Source: Betaproteobacteria bacterium
Lineage (GTDB): Bacteria; Pseudomonadota; Gammaproteobacteria; Burkholderiales; SG8-39
DNA length: 7,341 nt
Assembly: GCA_019237595.1 (NCBI GenBank)
Contig: JAFAGU010000088.1
Location: 1-7,341, forward strand
Direction of reading: 5' to 3'
Shown piece after piece: positions 1 to 6,865 of this stretch (positions within the stretch are counted from its first letter, which is position 1; every line of letters begins with the position of its first letter). A program made the position numbers and the translations under genes. The notes beneath the pieces were generated by a model. That model saw only the letters and a program-made list of their open reading frames with translations. It searched no databases and was not told the origin of the DNA.

Positions 1-2654
1 CGGGTGTCGAGTACTACCTGCCGCTCTTTTTCGAGTCAGTCGCGACGATCTTCGACTACCTTCCTGCGAAGACGACGCTCGTCCTGCACCACGACGTGTC
101 CGGCGCCGTGAACGAGTTCTGGCGCAGCGCGCAGTCGCGCTACCAGATGGCGGGCGGCGACCCGGACCGTCCGCTCCTCGCGCCCAGGGAGCTCTTCCTC
201 ACCGCCGAGGAGTTCTTCGTCCGCGCGAAAGACCTTCCGCGGGTGGATTTCTCGGCTTCGGGAGAGGGAGCCGAAGCGACGACGCTTCCTCCCATCGCCG
301 TCGACCGGCGCGCGAAGGATCCGCTCGCCGCGCTGAAGAACTTCGTCGGGACCTCCAGCCTGAAGGTGCTCGTCGCCGCGGAGTCTTCGGGGCGGCGCGA
401 GACGATGGCGCACTTCTTCGCGGAGTACGGACTCGCGCCCGCCCAAGTTGCCGACTTCGCGCAATTCACGTCGTCCGCGCCCGGCGTGTACCTGGGCGTG
501 AGCCCGCTCTCGCATGGCTTCATCTCGCCCACGGAAGGCTGGGCGATCGTCACCGAGGCGGAGCTCTACGCCAACGTGGTGCGCCGGCGAGGCCGCGCCG
601 CGGAGAAGCAGCGCAGCAACGTCGAAGGCATGCTCCGGGACCTCTCGGAGCTCAAGGTGGGCGACCCGATCGTCCATGAGCAGCATGGCATCGGACGATT
701 CATGGGTTTGAATACATTAAACGTAGAAGAAGGGGCAAGTGAATTCCTGCTCCTCGAGTATGAGGGCGGCGACAAGCTCTACGTCCCGGTCTCGCAGCTC
801 GGGGTCATTGGCCGCTACAGCGGCGCGCAGCCCGAGGAAGCGCCGCTCCACAAGCTCGGCAGCGGCCAATGGGACAAGGCGAAGGCGCGCGCCGAGAAGC
901 AGGTGCGCGACACGGCGGCGGAGCTCCTCGCGCTCTATGCAAAGCGCGCGGCTCGGCTCGGCCACGCGTTCTCGCTCAAGCAGCTGGACCTCGAGGCGTT
1001 CGCGGAGGGCTTCGGCTTCGAGGAGACGCCGGACCAGGCGGCCGCAATCGAGGCGGTCGTCCAGGACATGATCGCCGGCAAGCCCATGGACCGCCTCGTT
1101 TGCGGCGACGTCGGCTTTGGAAAGACCGAGGTCGCGCTCCGGGCCGCATTCGTCGCCGTTGCCGACCGCAAGCAGGTGGCGGTCCTTTGCCCGACCACGC
1201 TTCTGGCAGAGCAGCACTACCAGACGTTCTCCGATCGCTTCGCCGACTGGCCGGTGCGGATCGAGGAGCTCTCGCGATTCAGGAGCAGGAAAGAAGCTTC
1301 GAAAACGCTTCAAAGCCTGGCCGCGGGAGAAGTGGACATCGTGATCGGCACGCATGCCCTGCTCTCGCGGGAGGTGAAGTTCAAGAGCCTCGGGCTCGTG
1401 ATCATCGACGAGGAGCATCGCTTCGGCGTGCGGCAGAAGGAGGCGCTAAAGAAGCTCCGGGCCGAGGTGGACGTGCTCACGCTCACCGCGACGCCCATCC
1501 CGCGAACCCTCGCCATGTCCCTGGAGGGCATCCGCGACTTTTCCGTGATCGCCACCGCGCCGGAGAAGCGGCTCGCGATCAAGACCTTCGTCGCGCCCTT
1601 CTCGGAAGGCATCGTGCGCGAGGCGGTGCTGCGAGAGCTCAAGCGCGGGGGCCAGGCCTATTTCCTCCACAACGACGTCGCCTCGATCGAGCGCATGGGC
1701 GAGCGGCTCAATCGCCTGCTGCCCGAAGCGCGGCTCGCGATCGCCCACGGACAGATGCGCGAGCGCGAGCTCGAGCGCGTGATGCGCGACTTCACAGCCC
1801 AGCGCACGAACGTGCTCCTGTGCTCCACGATCATCGAGACCGGCATCGATATCCCGACCGCCAATACGATCGTGATCGACCGCGCGGACAAGTTCGGCCT
1901 CGCGCAGCTCCACCAGCTGCGCGGGCGCGTCGGCCGGTCGCACCACCAGGCCTATGCCTACCTCCTCGTTCCGGACATGGATGTCCTGGGAAACCAGGCG
2001 AAAAAGCGCCTGGAAGCCATCCAGGCGATGGAGGAGCTCGGCTCGGGCTTCTACCTTGCGATGCACGACCTCGAAATCCGCGGCGCAGGCGAGGTGCTGG
2101 GCGAATCGCAGTCCGGCGAGATGCAGGAGGTAGGATTCAACCTGTACGCGCGCATGCTCGATCGCGCAGTGCGCTCCTTGAAGTCGGGAAAGCTCAGCAA
2201 AGGCACTGAAGAAATAGACGTCACGACCGAAGTCAATCTGCATGTGCCTGCGCTACTTCCGGCCTCCTACTGCAGCGACGTACAGGAGCGGCTCTCGCTC
2301 TACAAGCGGCTCTCCGATGCGTCCTCGCGGGAGGCCCTCGACCTCCTGCGCGAGGAGCTCGTCGACCGGTTTGGCGAGCTGCCCGAGCCGGCGCGGGCGC
2401 TCCTCGACTGCCACGAAGTGCGCGTCGCGGCCCGGCCGCTCGGCGTCGCCCGGATCGACGCCACGCACGAGGCGGTGCAACTTCAATTCGTCAAGAATCC
2501 GCCCATCGACGGCGCGAAGGTCATCGCGTTCATCCAGCGGCGCAAGAACGCGCAGCTCGCCGGGCCCGACAAGCTGCGAGTGAGCGCCAAGCTGCCCGCC
2601 TGGCAGGAGCGCGCCCAAGCGGTGAAGGACCTGCTTCAGCAGCTCGCGGCATGA
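1..2654 (+). CDS. mfd: Mfd, transcription-repair coupling factor (5'-truncated by window edge)
   Basis: Mfd is a cytoplasmic ATP-driven translocase that removes RNA polymerase stalled at DNA lesions and recruits UvrA for nucleotide excision repair. The frame is open from base 3 (first full codon), giving 883 residues here against about 1,150 in the family, so roughly the first quarter lies upstream. The fragment starts with the end of the UvrB-like region (GVEYYLPLFFE). It continues with the CarD-like RNA polymerase interaction domain (near residue 218, VGDPIVHEQHGIGRF), then the RecG-like helicase core. Core motifs are Walker A GDVGFGKT (1104-1127), DEEH (1407-1418), TATPIPRT (1485-1508) and QLRGRVGRS (1914-1940). 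A TRG-type translocation segment follows near 2028-2160, and the C-terminal regulatory domain starts near residue 743. All key motifs are intact. The stop overlaps the next start as ATGA. The GTG at 96 is internal, not the true start. One AT-rich patch with unusual codons lies at 705-743. Identification is very secure. Confidence 0.97.
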   Translation, partial: GVEYYLPLFFESVATIFDYLPAKTTLVLHHDVSGAVNEFWRSAQSRYQMAGGDPDRPLLAPRELFLTAEEFFVRAKDLPRVDFSASGEGAEATTLPPIAVDRRAKDPLAALKNFVGTSSLKVLVAAESSGRRETMAHFFAEYGLAPAQVADFAQFTSSAPGVYLGVSPLSHGFISPTEGWAIVTEAELYANVVRRRGRAAEKQRSNVEGMLRDLSELKVGDPIVHEQHGIGRFMGLNTLNVEEGASEFLLLEYEGGDKLYVPVSQLGVIGRYSGAQPEEAPLHKLGSGQWDKAKARAEKQVRDTAAELLALYAKRAARLGHAFSLKQLDLEAFAEGFGFEETPDQAAAIEAVVQDMIAGKPMDRLVCGDVGFGKTEVALRAAFVAVADRKQVAVLCPTTLLAEQHYQTFSDRFADWPVRIEELSRFRSRKEASKTLQSLAAGEVDIVIGTHALLSREVKFKSLGLVIIDEEHRFGVRQKEALKKLRAEVDVLTLTATPIPRTLAMSLEGIRDFSVIATAPEKRLAIKTFVAPFSEGIVREAVLRELKRGGQAYFLHNDVASIERMGERLNRLLPEARLAIAHGQMRERELERVMRDFTAQRTNVLLCSTIIETGIDIPTANTIVIDRADKFGLAQLHQLRGRVGRSHHQAYAYLLVPDMDVLGNQAKKRLEAIQAMEELGSGFYLAMHDLEIRGAGEVLGESQSGEMQEVGFNLYARMLDRAVRSLKSGKLSKGTEEIDVTTEVNLHVPALLPASYCSDVQERLSLYKRLSDASSREALDLLREELVDRFGELPEPARALLDCHEVRVAARPLGVARIDATHEAVQLQFVKNPPIDGAKVIAFIQRRKNAQLAGPDKLRVSAKLPAWQERAQAVKDLLQQLAA

Positions 2655-3334
2655 GGCGGCTCCTCTTCCTCGCGCTCGCCCTCTTCTCCGCCCTTTCCCA
2701 TTCGCAGAACCAGGGGCTCGTTCCCGCCATCGGCGCCCTCCGGCTGGGCGACTACGTGCAGGCGATCGAAGCGCTCCGGCCGCTCGCGGAGAAAGGCGAT
2801 GCCGAGGCGCAGTTCTACTTGGCCCTCGCCTACGAATCGGCGCAACCGCCGGCGCAGGACATCCAGGCGGCCCGCGAGTGGTACTCGCGCTCGGCCGCCA
2901 CGGGACACCCCGCGGCGCTCAACAACCTGGGGGCGATGTACTACGACGGGCGGGGCGTAGACAAGGACCCGGCGAAGGCGTTCGAGCTCTACCGCGCCGC
3001 GGCGGAACAGCACTATCCGGAGGCGCTCTACAACGTCGCCCTGATGTACGGCCGGGGCGTGGGCGCGCCTCGCGACGATCGCGAGATGGCGAGGTGGCTC
3101 GCCCTCGCCGCGGAGTCGGGCGTGCCGGGCGCACAGGCGCAGCTCGGGCTTTCCTACCTCCGCGGTATCGGCGTGCGGCGAGACCTCGTGGCCGCGCACG
3201 ACTGGCTGCTGCGCGCCGCAAACGCCGGGCACAAGGGCGCGATGGAACAGCTTGCGACGATCTACGAGCTGGGCCTCGGCGTCCCTTCCAACGAGGCGAA
3301 GGCCAAGGCCTGGCGCGAGCGGGCGGCGCAGTGA
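2651..3334 (+). CDS. Exported Sel1-like repeat (TPR-related) protein
   Basis: A 227-residue protein that begins with a likely Sec signal peptide: basic MRR, a hydrophobic stretch at residues 4-15, and a possible cleavage point near S18/Q19. The mature part is almost entirely Sel1-like repeats, a helical-hairpin scaffold that binds proteins or peptidoglycan-associated partners. Repeat units begin at GDAEAQ (49), GHPAAL (85), HYPEAL (121), GVPGAQ (157) and GHKGAM (193), exactly 36 residues apart. The glycine-rich turns DGRGV, YGRGVG, LRGIGV and LGLGV are clear. I see no catalytic domain, so it probably acts as a periplasmic adaptor, but partner and role are unknown. The ATG overlaps the mfd stop (ATGA) with no obvious Shine-Dalgarno sequence, so translation is probably coupled to mfd. 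Its stop overlaps the serB GTG (GTGA). The family call is secure and the function is not. Confidence 0.9.
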   Translation: MRRLLFLALALFSALSHSQNQGLVPAIGALRLGDYVQAIEALRPLAEKGDAEAQFYLALAYESAQPPAQDIQAAREWYSRSAATGHPAALNNLGAMYYDGRGVDKDPAKAFELYRAAAEQHYPEALYNVALMYGRGVGAPRDDREMARWLALAAESGVPGAQAQLGLSYLRGIGVRRDLVAAHDWLLRAANAGHKGAMEQLATIYELGLGVPSNEAKAKAWRERAAQ

Positions 3335-4146
3335 ATCTCATCCTCCAGGGGCCGGCGCTCACGCCCGCGATCGTCCGCCAACGCTTCCAGACTTTCGAGG
3401 AGCACTCGCCCGGCGTCTTCCGCGTTCCGTCGGCTCGGCGCGAGGCGCCGGTGGAGCGGTGGTGCGAGGAAAATCGCGCCGACTATGCCTGGCTCGCCGA
3501 GATTCGCCGCTTCGACCGCCTCAAGCTCCTGGGCATGGACATGGATTCCACGCTCATCACCATCGAGTGCATCGATGAGCTGGGCGATCTCGCCGGGCGC
3601 AAGGGCGAGGTCGCCGGCATCACGGCGCGGGCGATGCGAGGCGAGATCGACTACCCGGAAAGCCTGCGCCAGCGGGTGGCCCTCCTCGCAGGCCTTCCGG
3701 CCTCCAGCCTCGAAGAGGTGTACCAGGAGCGGCTGCGCCTCACGCCCGGCGCGGAAAGACTCATCGGCGCCTGCAAGCGCCACGGCGTTAAGCTCCTCCT
3801 CGTCTCGGGTGGATTCACGTTCTTCACCGAGCGCCTCAAGGAGCGGCTCGGCCTCGACTACACGATCTCGAACCGCCTCGAAGTGGCGGACGGGCGATTG
3901 ACCGGCAAGGTGCTTGGCGGCATCGTCGATGCGGACGCCAAGGCCGCGAAGTTCCGCGAGCTGATGTCGGAGCTCGGCGCGGCGCGCGATGAGACGGTGG
4001 CTATCGGCGACGGGGCGAACGACCTCAAGATGATGGCGCAGGCCGGGCTCTCGGTCGCCTTTCGCGCGAAGCCGGTCGTTCGGGCGCAAGCCGACTGCGC
4101 CATCGCGTGGAGCGGCCTCGACGCGGTGCTGAATCTCTTCGACTGA
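3331..4146 (+). CDS. serB: Phosphoserine phosphatase SerB
   Basis: SerB hydrolyses O-phospho-L-serine to serine and phosphate, the last step of serine biosynthesis from 3-phosphoglycerate, in the cytoplasm. The 271-residue protein is a HAD-superfamily phosphatase. Motif I is DMDST (D70 nucleophile, D72 acid/base, T74). It is followed by the SerB-type cap sequence with E79, C80, DELGDLAG and the AMRGEIDY segment. Motif II is VSGGF (S159), the motif III lysine is K204 or K207, and motif IV is GDGAND (D227, D231). The first 65 residues are a short N-terminal extension without a recognisable ACT domain. Translation starts at GTG 3331, which overlaps the stop of the Sel1-repeat gene in GTGA. The frame is also open upstream, but that part is only a shadow of the Sel1 gene. 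It converges with the SDR gene across 12 bases. Identification is very secure. Confidence 0.96.
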   Translation: MNLILQGPALTPAIVRQRFQTFEEHSPGVFRVPSARREAPVERWCEENRADYAWLAEIRRFDRLKLLGMDMDSTLITIECIDELGDLAGRKGEVAGITARAMRGEIDYPESLRQRVALLAGLPASSLEEVYQERLRLTPGAERLIGACKRHGVKLLLVSGGFTFFTERLKERLGLDYTISNRLEVADGRLTGKVLGGIVDADAKAAKFRELMSELGAARDETVAIGDGANDLKMMAQAGLSVAFRAKPVVRAQADCAIAWSGLDAVLNLFD

Positions 4147-4151
4147 GCGAA

Positions 4152-4167
4152 ACGGCGCCTAGGCCGT
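4152..4167. terminator. Possible short bidirectional hairpin at the convergent serB/SDR ends
   Basis: ACGGC (4152-4156) and GCCGT (4163-4167) can pair around a 6-base loop, and the nested 8-base palindrome GCCTAGGC covers 4157-4164. Read on the minus strand the stem is followed by only three T residues, and on the plus strand by CTT. The element sits between two facing stop codons, where a shared terminator is expected. The 5-bp stem and poor T-tract make it a weak candidate, and the right arm overlaps the SDR stop region. Confidence 0.25.
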
Positions 4168-4962
4168 CTTGGTGAGACCCGTAGGCGGCCCGTCGATGGC
4201 CGTCCAGCCGGCGTCGATGAGGAGCGTGCTGCCGTTCACATAGCTTGCTGCATCGGAGGCAAGGAACGCGACCGCCGCGGCCACCTCCTCGGGTTTTCCC
4301 CAGCGGCCGGAAACGGTGTGCTTCGCGTACGTCTCGTAGATCTCCGGCCGGGCCTTGATCGGCGCGGTGAGCGGCGTCTCGATGATGCTGGGCGCGATCG
4401 CATTGACGCGCACGCCGTGCCCGCCCACCTCGGCGGCGAAGCCCTTCACGAGGAGCGAGATCGCCGCCTTCGTAGCGCCGTAGACCGCGAGCCCCGGCTC
4501 GATCGTGGTGGCGCGCACGGACGACGAGGCGATCAGGCTGCCGCGCCTTTGCTCGACCATCACACGCCCCACTTCGCGGAAGAAGTGGAACGTTCCCTTG
4601 AGGTTGAGCGCGACCACCTTGTCGAACTCCGCCTCGGTATAGTCGAAGACCCGCTTGCGGATGTTGATGCCCGGCGTCGTGACGCCGATGTCGATCGCGC
4701 CCAGGGATTTCCTCGCGCGCGCCACGAGCGCCGAGACCTGCTCGCCGCTCGCCGCATCGGCGGCCGAGGCGCTCGCGGCGCCTCCCGCGGCGACGATCGC
4801 CTTGGCCGCCGCCTCGGCCTTGGCGCCATCGAGGTCCGCGCAATGCACCTCGGCCCCGAGCGCGCCGAGCGCCTCGGCGCAGGCGCGCCCGATGCCGGAG
4901 CCCGCGCCGAGCACGAGGGCCTTGCGGCCGGAGAGGTCGAACAGCTTGCGGTAATCGGCCAT
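4159..4962 (-). CDS. Short-chain dehydrogenase/reductase (classical SDR), substrate unknown
   Basis: A 267-residue cytoplasmic oxidoreductase of the classical SDR family with a Rossmann fold. The cofactor loop is GAGSGIG (G19, G23, G25). D43, at the end of the second strand (CADLD), suggests preference for NAD(H) over NADP(H). The catalytic residues are N120 (ALNLKG), S148, Y161 and K165 (YGATK), all with family spacing. The C-terminal GRWGKPEEVA and NGSTLLIDAGW segments are also typical. The usual NNAG motif reads TTPG here (T95-G98), which is unusual. Start: ATG at 4962; an in-frame GTG at 4980 would add six residues, and neither has a clear ribosome site. The long open frame further upstream is an antisense shadow. 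It lies back to back with the TRAP operon, which suggests that it acts on the imported compound or a derivative. The family call is secure, but I do not assign a substrate. Confidence 0.93.
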   Translation of the reverse strand: MADYRKLFDLSGRKALVLGAGSGIGRACAEALGALGAEVHCADLDGAKAEAAAKAIVAAGGAASASAADAASGEQVSALVARARKSLGAIDIGVTTPGINIRKRVFDYTEAEFDKVVALNLKGTFHFFREVGRVMVEQRRGSLIASSSVRATTIEPGLAVYGATKAAISLLVKGFAAEVGGHGVRVNAIAPSIIETPLTAPIKARPEIYETYAKHTVSGRWGKPEEVAAAVAFLASDAASYVNGSTLLIDAGWTAIDGPPTGLTKTA

Positions 4963-4969
4963 GGAATTC

Positions 4970-4978
4970 GATACTATC
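4970..4978. promoter_or_regulatory. Small palindrome and weak -10-like sequence in the SDR/TRAP gap
   Basis: GATACTATC is a perfect 9-base inverted repeat (GATA-C-TATC) in the 27-base gap between the divergent starts. It contains TACTAT, a 4-of-6 match to a sigma-70 -10 box on the plus strand. No convincing -35 box lies upstream: TTGCGG at 4946-4951 matches three of six positions with a long 20-base spacer. Such a short palindrome can arise by chance. Confidence 0.25.
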
Positions 4979-4982
4979 ACCC

Positions 4983-4999
4983 CACTTGTATGACAACTG
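4983..4999. promoter_or_regulatory. Candidate GntR (FadR-subfamily) operator over the TRAP start codon
   Basis: The sequence CACTTGTATGACAACTG has dyad symmetry. TTGT (4986-4989) and ACAA (4993-4996) flank three central bases, and six of the seven outward pairs match. The core fits TnGTnnnACnA, the pattern known for FadR-subfamily GntR regulators, which often control uptake and breakdown of sugar acids and organic acids. The central three bases are the ATG of the TRAP gene, and the site lies 24 bases upstream of the SDR ATG, so one bound repressor could block both genes. No regulator gene is present in the window. The match is seen directly; the regulator class is inference. Confidence 0.5.
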
Positions 5000-6846
5000 A
5001 TAACAAGGCGCCGACCGCAGGCGTGCTCGGCGCCATCAACGCCGCCGCCGAAGCGCTCGTGGCGGTAGCGCTCCTGGGCGAGCTCGCGGTCGTGCTGGCG
5101 AACGTCTTCGCGCGCGCCTGGCTCCACCATTCCTTCCTGTGGTCGGACGAGGTGGCGCGCTTCGCGCTGTCGGTGCTCGCTTTCCTCGGCGGCGCGGTGG
5201 CGTATCGGCGGCGCGACCACGCTTTCGTGCGCGCCTTCGTGAACCTGCTGCCCACGCGCGCGCAGGACCTCTGCTTCGCCGCGGCCGACCTGCTCGTGCT
5301 CTTTTCGGCCGCGCTCACGGGCATCGCGTGCTGGGACGTCGTCGCGTCGACCTGGAGCGAGCGCACGCCGATCCTGCAAGTTCCGGCCGCCCTCATCGTG
5401 CTGCCGCTTCCCGTCGGCCTCGCGCTCATCGTCTTGCACGCGGCCGAGCACCTCTGGCGCGAGCACCGGCACCTCACCTGGAAGCTCGCGCTCGTGCTCG
5501 CCGGGCTCCTCGCCGCGGCGGCGATCACGCGCGAGATGTGGCTGCCGTGGATGTCGGGCAACCTCCCGATCACGCTTTCGCTCTTCCTGTTCTTCCTCGC
5601 CATCGTCGCGGGCGTCCCGGTCGGATTCGTGCTCCTCCTCGCCACGGCCGCCTACATCTGGACGAGCGACAGCGCTTCCATGCTGGTCCTCGCGCAGAGC
5701 ATGGCGAACGGCACCGGGAACTTCATCCTGCTCGCCGTCCCCTTCTTCATCCTCGCCGGGCTCGTCATGGAGCGAGGCGGCATCAGCGTGCGGCTCATCC
5801 GCTTCATCCGCGCCCTGGTCGGGCACCTGCGGGGCGGCCTCCTGCAGGTCGCCGTGGTCAGCATGTACATCGTGTCGGGCCTCTCCGGCTCTAAGCCGGC
5901 GGACGTCGCCGCCGTCGGAACGGTCATGCGCGACGAGCTGCGCGAGCGCCATGGCTCGGCCGAGGGCGCCGCCGTCCTCGCCGCGTCCGCCATCATGGGC
6001 GAGACCGTGCCGCCCAGCATCGCCATGCTGATCGTGGGCTCGATCACCAACGTCTCGGTGGCGGCGATGTTCATCGGCGGCCTCATTCCCGCCGCGGTCA
6101 TGGCGCTCAGCCTCATGGTCCTCATCTACGTGCGCGCGCGCCGCTCCGGAGAGGCCCGGATTCCACGAGCGCCGCGGGCCGAAGTGATGCGCACGGGGCT
6201 CGGCGCCCTGCTGCCGCTCGCGATGCCCGGCATGCTCCTGGGCGGGATCCTCTCCGGCGTGGCGACGCCCACGGAGGTGGCCGGCTTCGCGGTCGTGTAC
6301 GGCCTCGTGCTGGCGGTCTTCGTCTACCGCGAGATGGACCTGCGGAGCTTCATCGGCACGGTGGTGGACACGGCGGCGCTCACCGGCGTGCTGCTCTTCA
6401 TCTTCGCCGCGGCCTCCGGCTTCTCCTGGACGCTCACGGTGGCCTACCTGCCGCAGCGGCTCGTCGAGCTGCTCCACGGCGTGGGCAACAGCACGACGAT
6501 CTTCATGATCGGCTCGATCGTGCTCCTCATCGTCGTCGGCGTGCTGCTCGAGGGCCTTCCCTCGCTCAACGTGCTCGCGCCCCTTCTCCTCCCGATCGCG
6601 GGCAAGCTCGGCATGAGCGGCATGCACTACGCGCTCGTCCTCATCATCGCCATGGGCGTGGGGGGCTTCATGCCGCTCGCCGGCGTGGGGTTCTACGTCT
6701 GCTGCGCCATCATGCGCACGGGCGTCGAGTCGGCGTCGCGCGCGATGGTGCCCTACCTGGCGGTGATCCTGGTGGGGCTGCTCATCGTCGCGTTCGTGCC
6801 GTGGTTCGCTCTGTTCCTGCCGAACCTGTTCGGATTCCGAGGTTGA
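4990..6846 (+). CDS. TRAP transporter fused permease, DctQ-DctM
   Basis: A 618-residue inner-membrane protein joining the small (DctQ) and large (DctM) TRAP permease subunits, which import organic acids or related solutes by sodium-coupled transport with a periplasmic binding protein. The DctQ part covers about residues 15-160, with four hydrophobic segments and the signature WSDEVAR (51-57). A further hydrophobic segment near 164-180 appears to link it to DctM (about 190-618). DctM motifs include PFFILAGLVME (251-261), SGLSGSKPADVAAVG (296-310, in the region that forms a sodium site), GETVPPSIAML (337-347) and GVATPTEVAGF (423-433). Length is normal for a fused QM protein and no frame break is seen. 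ATG 4990 is the best start: it sits 27 bases from the divergent SDR start and gives a normal DctQ N-terminus, but has no Shine-Dalgarno sequence. The upstream open frame is antisense to the SDR. The dctP gene follows after 19 bases. The class is secure and the substrate unknown. Confidence 0.94.
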   Translation: MTTDNKAPTAGVLGAINAAAEALVAVALLGELAVVLANVFARAWLHHSFLWSDEVARFALSVLAFLGGAVAYRRRDHAFVRAFVNLLPTRAQDLCFAAADLLVLFSAALTGIACWDVVASTWSERTPILQVPAALIVLPLPVGLALIVLHAAEHLWREHRHLTWKLALVLAGLLAAAAITREMWLPWMSGNLPITLSLFLFFLAIVAGVPVGFVLLLATAAYIWTSDSASMLVLAQSMANGTGNFILLAVPFFILAGLVMERGGISVRLIRFIRALVGHLRGGLLQVAVVSMYIVSGLSGSKPADVAAVGTVMRDELRERHGSAEGAAVLAASAIMGETVPPSIAMLIVGSITNVSVAAMFIGGLIPAAVMALSLMVLIYVRARRSGEARIPRAPRAEVMRTGLGALLPLAMPGMLLGGILSGVATPTEVAGFAVVYGLVLAVFVYREMDLRSFIGTVVDTAALTGVLLFIFAAASGFSWTLTVAYLPQRLVELLHGVGNSTTIFMIGSIVLLIVVGVLLEGLPSLNVLAPLLLPIAGKLGMSGMHYALVLIIAMGVGGFMPLAGVGFYVCCAIMRTGVESASRAMVPYLAVILVGLLIVAFVPWFALFLPNLFGFRG

Positions 6847-6853
6847 AGCCAAA

Positions 6854-6860
6854 AAGGAGG
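6854..6860 (+). promoter_or_regulatory. Strong ribosome binding site of dctP
   Basis: AAGGAGG is a near-perfect Shine-Dalgarno sequence five bases before the ATG at 6866, inside a 19-base gap. It fixes the dctP start and is by far the best ribosome site in the window. It suggests higher translation of the binding protein than of the permease, as is usual for TRAP systems. Confidence 0.85.
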
Positions 6861-6865
6861 AAGTC

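Noticed and set aside
96..98. GTG as the start of mfd.
   Set aside because: The frame is open to the window edge and the residues before it (GVEYYLPLFFE) are Mfd family sequence, so the true start lies outside.
704..750. Possible minus-strand promoter in the AT-rich patch of mfd (TTGCCC, 17 bases, TATTCA).
   Set aside because: Only about three matches in each hexamer and no gene downstream on that strand; AT-rich islands give such matches by chance.
869..2209. A 446-codon plus-strand frame overlapping mfd.
   Set aside because: Its product is arginine/alanine/glycine-rich with no domain, and it overlaps intact Mfd helicase motifs in another frame. It is a GC-bias artefact, like the minus-strand frame at 1446-2243.
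2878..3330. N-terminal extension of serB reading into the Sel1 gene frame.
   Set aside because: The Sel1 repeats are in a different frame with exact periodicity, and SerB homology begins at about GTG 3331.
4318..4989. Upstream in-frame extension of the TRAP permease, opposite the SDR gene.
   Set aside because: The translation is arginine/aspartate-rich shadow sequence of the SDR, while the DctQ N-terminus begins normally at ATG 4990.
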